From NCBI GenBank assembly GCA_030540535.1, contig JAUNWB010000100.1:1-5801 (forward strand): DNA of 5,801 nt, written 5' to 3'. This document shows, piece after piece, positions 4,758-5,801 of this stretch. The notes beneath the pieces are model-generated. The model made no database searches. It worked only from the letters and a program-made list of their open reading frames with translations, and was not told the origin of the DNA. The DNA is from Elusimicrobiales bacterium. GTDB lineage: Bacteria > Elusimicrobiota > Elusimicrobia > Elusimicrobiales > Elusimicrobiaceae. The translations under genes and the position numbers were made by a program. Position 1 is the first letter of the stretch. The number at the start of each line of letters is the position of its first letter.

Positions 4758-5402
4758 TTGCAGGGAATTAATTTGTCACATTCGGGAACGGAAACGAAGA
4801 AGGATATGCAGGAGATTTTTGAATCGCTGGGAACGTTGCGCACATTTGCAAAGGGTGAGATAATCTACCGTCAGGGAGATTTTGCAAGCACATTCTGCTA
4901 TCTGAAAAAGGGCAAGGTCAGCGTGTTTATGACGTCAATTGACGGAATGGAAAAGACGCTTAACACCGCATCAAAGGGCGAGCTTTTAGGCGAGGGAGCG
5001 TTTTTTGACAATAAGCCGAGGGTAAGCTCGGCACGTGCCGTCACATACTGCGAGGTAGTTATGATTGACGAGCAGACGCTGACGAATTTGTTTGCAAAGC
5101 ACCCAAAGCTTGCGTTTGAACTGCTTGAAATTTTGTCAAACAGAATCCGACTGCTTTCCTCACAGCTCGACTCAATGACGTTTTTGCAGGCTGACGCAAG
5201 AATTGCGCGACTGCTTTTGCAAAGCGAAAAGGACGGACGTGTAGTCCTTACGCACGAGGAAATTGCATCAGCTGTGGGCGTGTCGAGGGTGACTGTCAGC
5301 AAAACGCTCGGAAAGTTTTCCGCAAACGGCGATATTTCAACGGCGTACAGAAAAATTATCATAAAAAACCGAGACCGTCTTGAAGAAATGTCGGAGATGT
5401 GA
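4758..5402 (+). CDS. Crp/Fnr family transcriptional regulator
   Basis: The 214-residue protein has the standard two-domain plan. A cyclic-nucleotide-binding-type beta-barrel (about 27-112) includes 'KGEIIYRQGD', 'YLKKGKVSVF' and a phosphate-cassette-like segment 'GELLGEGAFFDNKPRVSSARA' (74-94). A long dimerisation helix follows ('KLAFELLEILSNRIRLLSSQLDSM'). The C-terminal winged helix-turn-helix has its HTH at 165-187 (THEEIASAVGVSRVTVSKTLGKF). There is no FNR-type N-terminal cysteine cluster, so an iron-sulfur oxygen sensor is unlikely. The Gly-Glu and Arg of the cAMP pocket are present, but the residue after the Arg is Val instead of Ser, so the ligand is open. The TTG start is supported by GGGGGTGA (4746-4753), one mismatch from an extended Shine-Dalgarno, about 7 nt upstream. 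TTG 4773 and ATG 4806 are weaker alternatives. The gene probably has its own promoter and is not part of the sigma operon. Confidence 0.92.
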   Translation: MQGINLSHSGTETKKDMQEIFESLGTLRTFAKGEIIYRQGDFASTFCYLKKGKVSVFMTSIDGMEKTLNTASKGELLGEGAFFDNKPRVSSARAVTYCEVVMIDEQTLTNLFAKHPKLAFELLEILSNRIRLLSSQLDSMTFLQADARIARLLLQSEKDGRVVLTHEEIASAVGVSRVTVSKTLGKFSANGDISTAYRKIIIKNRDRLEEMSEM

Positions 5403-5409
5403 GTACAAG

Positions 5410-5440
5410 TAGCAATTCACAATGAAAAATTAACAATTAA
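5410..5440. repeat. AT-rich CAATT-type short repeat
   Basis: The stretch 'GCAATTCACAATG...TTAACAATTAA' repeats a CAATT/AACAATT unit. Degenerate tandem CAATT-type stretches of this sort are common between genes in gut Clostridia (recalled knowledge, not searched). It sits between the regulator stop codon and its terminator. Confidence 0.35.
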
Positions 5441-5442
5441 AT

Positions 5443-5492
5443 TCGGGCAGACAGGTCGTTGTAATTAGTGACCTGATTGCCCGATTTGTTTT
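5443..5492 (+). terminator. Intrinsic terminator of the Crp/Fnr gene
   Basis: 5443-5457 (TCGGGCAGACAGGTC) pairs with 5470-5484 (GACCTGATTGCCCGA). The 15-position stem has one A-A mismatch and one G-U pair, closes a 12-nt loop, and is followed by TTTGTTTT. It lies about 40 nt after the stop codon. Confidence 0.82.
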
Positions 5493-5801
5493 GTGCGGAT
5501 TGTTTTTTCAGTTGTAGCGCCGCAGTCACATTAGAGTCATTTTGAGGGTGTAATATGTGCTTAAAGGCTTGGGAGGACTGTCCGGAAAGTCCTGCCGTAC
5601 TTTAATATGTAAATAAAATACAGTCGTTTATTTAAGTAAGTTAAACCATAATTTGTCGAGTGCCTCGACGGGCAAAACGAGTGGAAAAGTCGGATTGTTT
5701 GGATAAAACGGTTGCCCGAATTATAGATTAATATATAGGTAACGTTACGGGACGTCAGGGATGCCGTCCCCTACGGATATAATCCAAACGTTTCAGTTAC
5801 A
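5493..5801. other. Gene-free region with several short palindromes
   Basis: No ORF of convincing length is seen on either strand here. The region holds a hairpin AGGACT/AGTCCT (5574-5593) and a tight hairpin GTCGAG-TGC-CTCGAC (5655-5669). It also has a 10-bp palindrome GTAACGTTAC (5739-5748), a GGGACG/CGTCCC hairpin (5749-5770), and an 8-bp inverted pair GTTTGGAT / ATCCAAAC (5697-5704 and 5782-5789) enclosing 93 bp. The pattern suggests intergenic repeat material or a small structured RNA; no known RNA family is recognised. Confidence 0.5.
5739..5775. repeat. Palindromic REP-like hairpin
   Basis: GGGACG (5749-5754) pairs with CGTCCC (5765-5770) around a 10-nt loop. After one C-C mismatch the stem continues with TA/TA and, past a bulge, CG/CG. 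A perfect palindrome GTAACGTTAC lies immediately to the left. The 'GGGACG...CGTCCCCTACGG' form resembles dispersed palindromes seen in Clostridia genomes, but copy number cannot be judged from one window. Confidence 0.45.

Noticed and set aside
4898..5362. Minus-strand ORF of 154 codons inside the Crp/Fnr gene
   Set aside because: It is antisense to a well-supported Crp/Fnr coding region; its Ser/Cys-rich sequence shows no family features.
5570..5600. RNase P RNA-like motif (GGAAAGTCC) near the 5574-5593 hairpin
   Set aside because: Only a few bases resemble the conserved RNase P segment, and no other conserved parts of that RNA are visible in the remaining 200 bp.
5403..5801. CRISPR array or tRNA/rRNA gene in the right-hand gap
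   Set aside because: There is no regular repeat-spacer spacing, no cloverleaf with a T-arm and acceptor stem, and no rRNA motif. The palindromes are irregularly spaced and differ in sequence.

Overview
The window looks like low-GC, AT-rich DNA from an anaerobic Firmicute, most likely a gut Clostridia member of the Ruminococcus/Oscillospiraceae type. The evidence is the AGGAGG-type ribosome binding sites, the ECF sigma / membrane anti-sigma pair with an 'ANAAE' segment after the membrane helix, the Clostridia-style IS66 element, and palindromic intergenic repeats. This taxonomic call is inference from style only.

Layout. Positions 85-528 encode a small pyridoxamine-5'-phosphate-oxidase-like (split-barrel flavin-binding) protein. 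Its last codons are interrupted by a complete IS66-family insertion sequence at 525-2896 (2372 bp). The element has 23-bp terminal inverted repeats (22 of 23 identical) and a perfect 8-bp target duplication, AAAACACT. It carries intact tnpA (603-797), tnpB (791-1138) and tnpC (1220-2809). A hairpin terminator and a separate extended -10 promoter lie between tnpB and tnpC. Removing the element and one target copy restores an ORF that ends three residues later (Tyr-Lys-Cys-stop), a few bases before an intrinsic terminator now stranded at 2923-2960.

Downstream is a two-gene operon: an ECF-type sigma factor (3012-3509) overlapping by 8 nt a single-pass membrane protein (3502-4650) that is very probably its anti-sigma factor, with a large extracytoplasmic domain of unknown fold. 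A strong sigma-70-like promoter overlaps the stop codon of the anti-sigma gene. It is followed by an 11-bp GC-rich hairpin and then a Crp/Fnr-family transcription regulator (4758-5402, TTG start). The hairpin lies inside the predicted leader of the regulator mRNA, so it could be a terminator for the sigma operon, an attenuator, or both.

The last 400 bp (5403-5801) hold no convincing gene. They contain a terminator for the regulator, an AT-rich CAATT-type repeat, and several short palindromes that look like dispersed intergenic repeat material.

I found no clear evidence of a novel multi-gene system. The most informative observations are the reconstructable IS66 insertion scar, the internal regulatory arrangement of the IS, and the hairpin-bearing leader of the Crp/Fnr gene.
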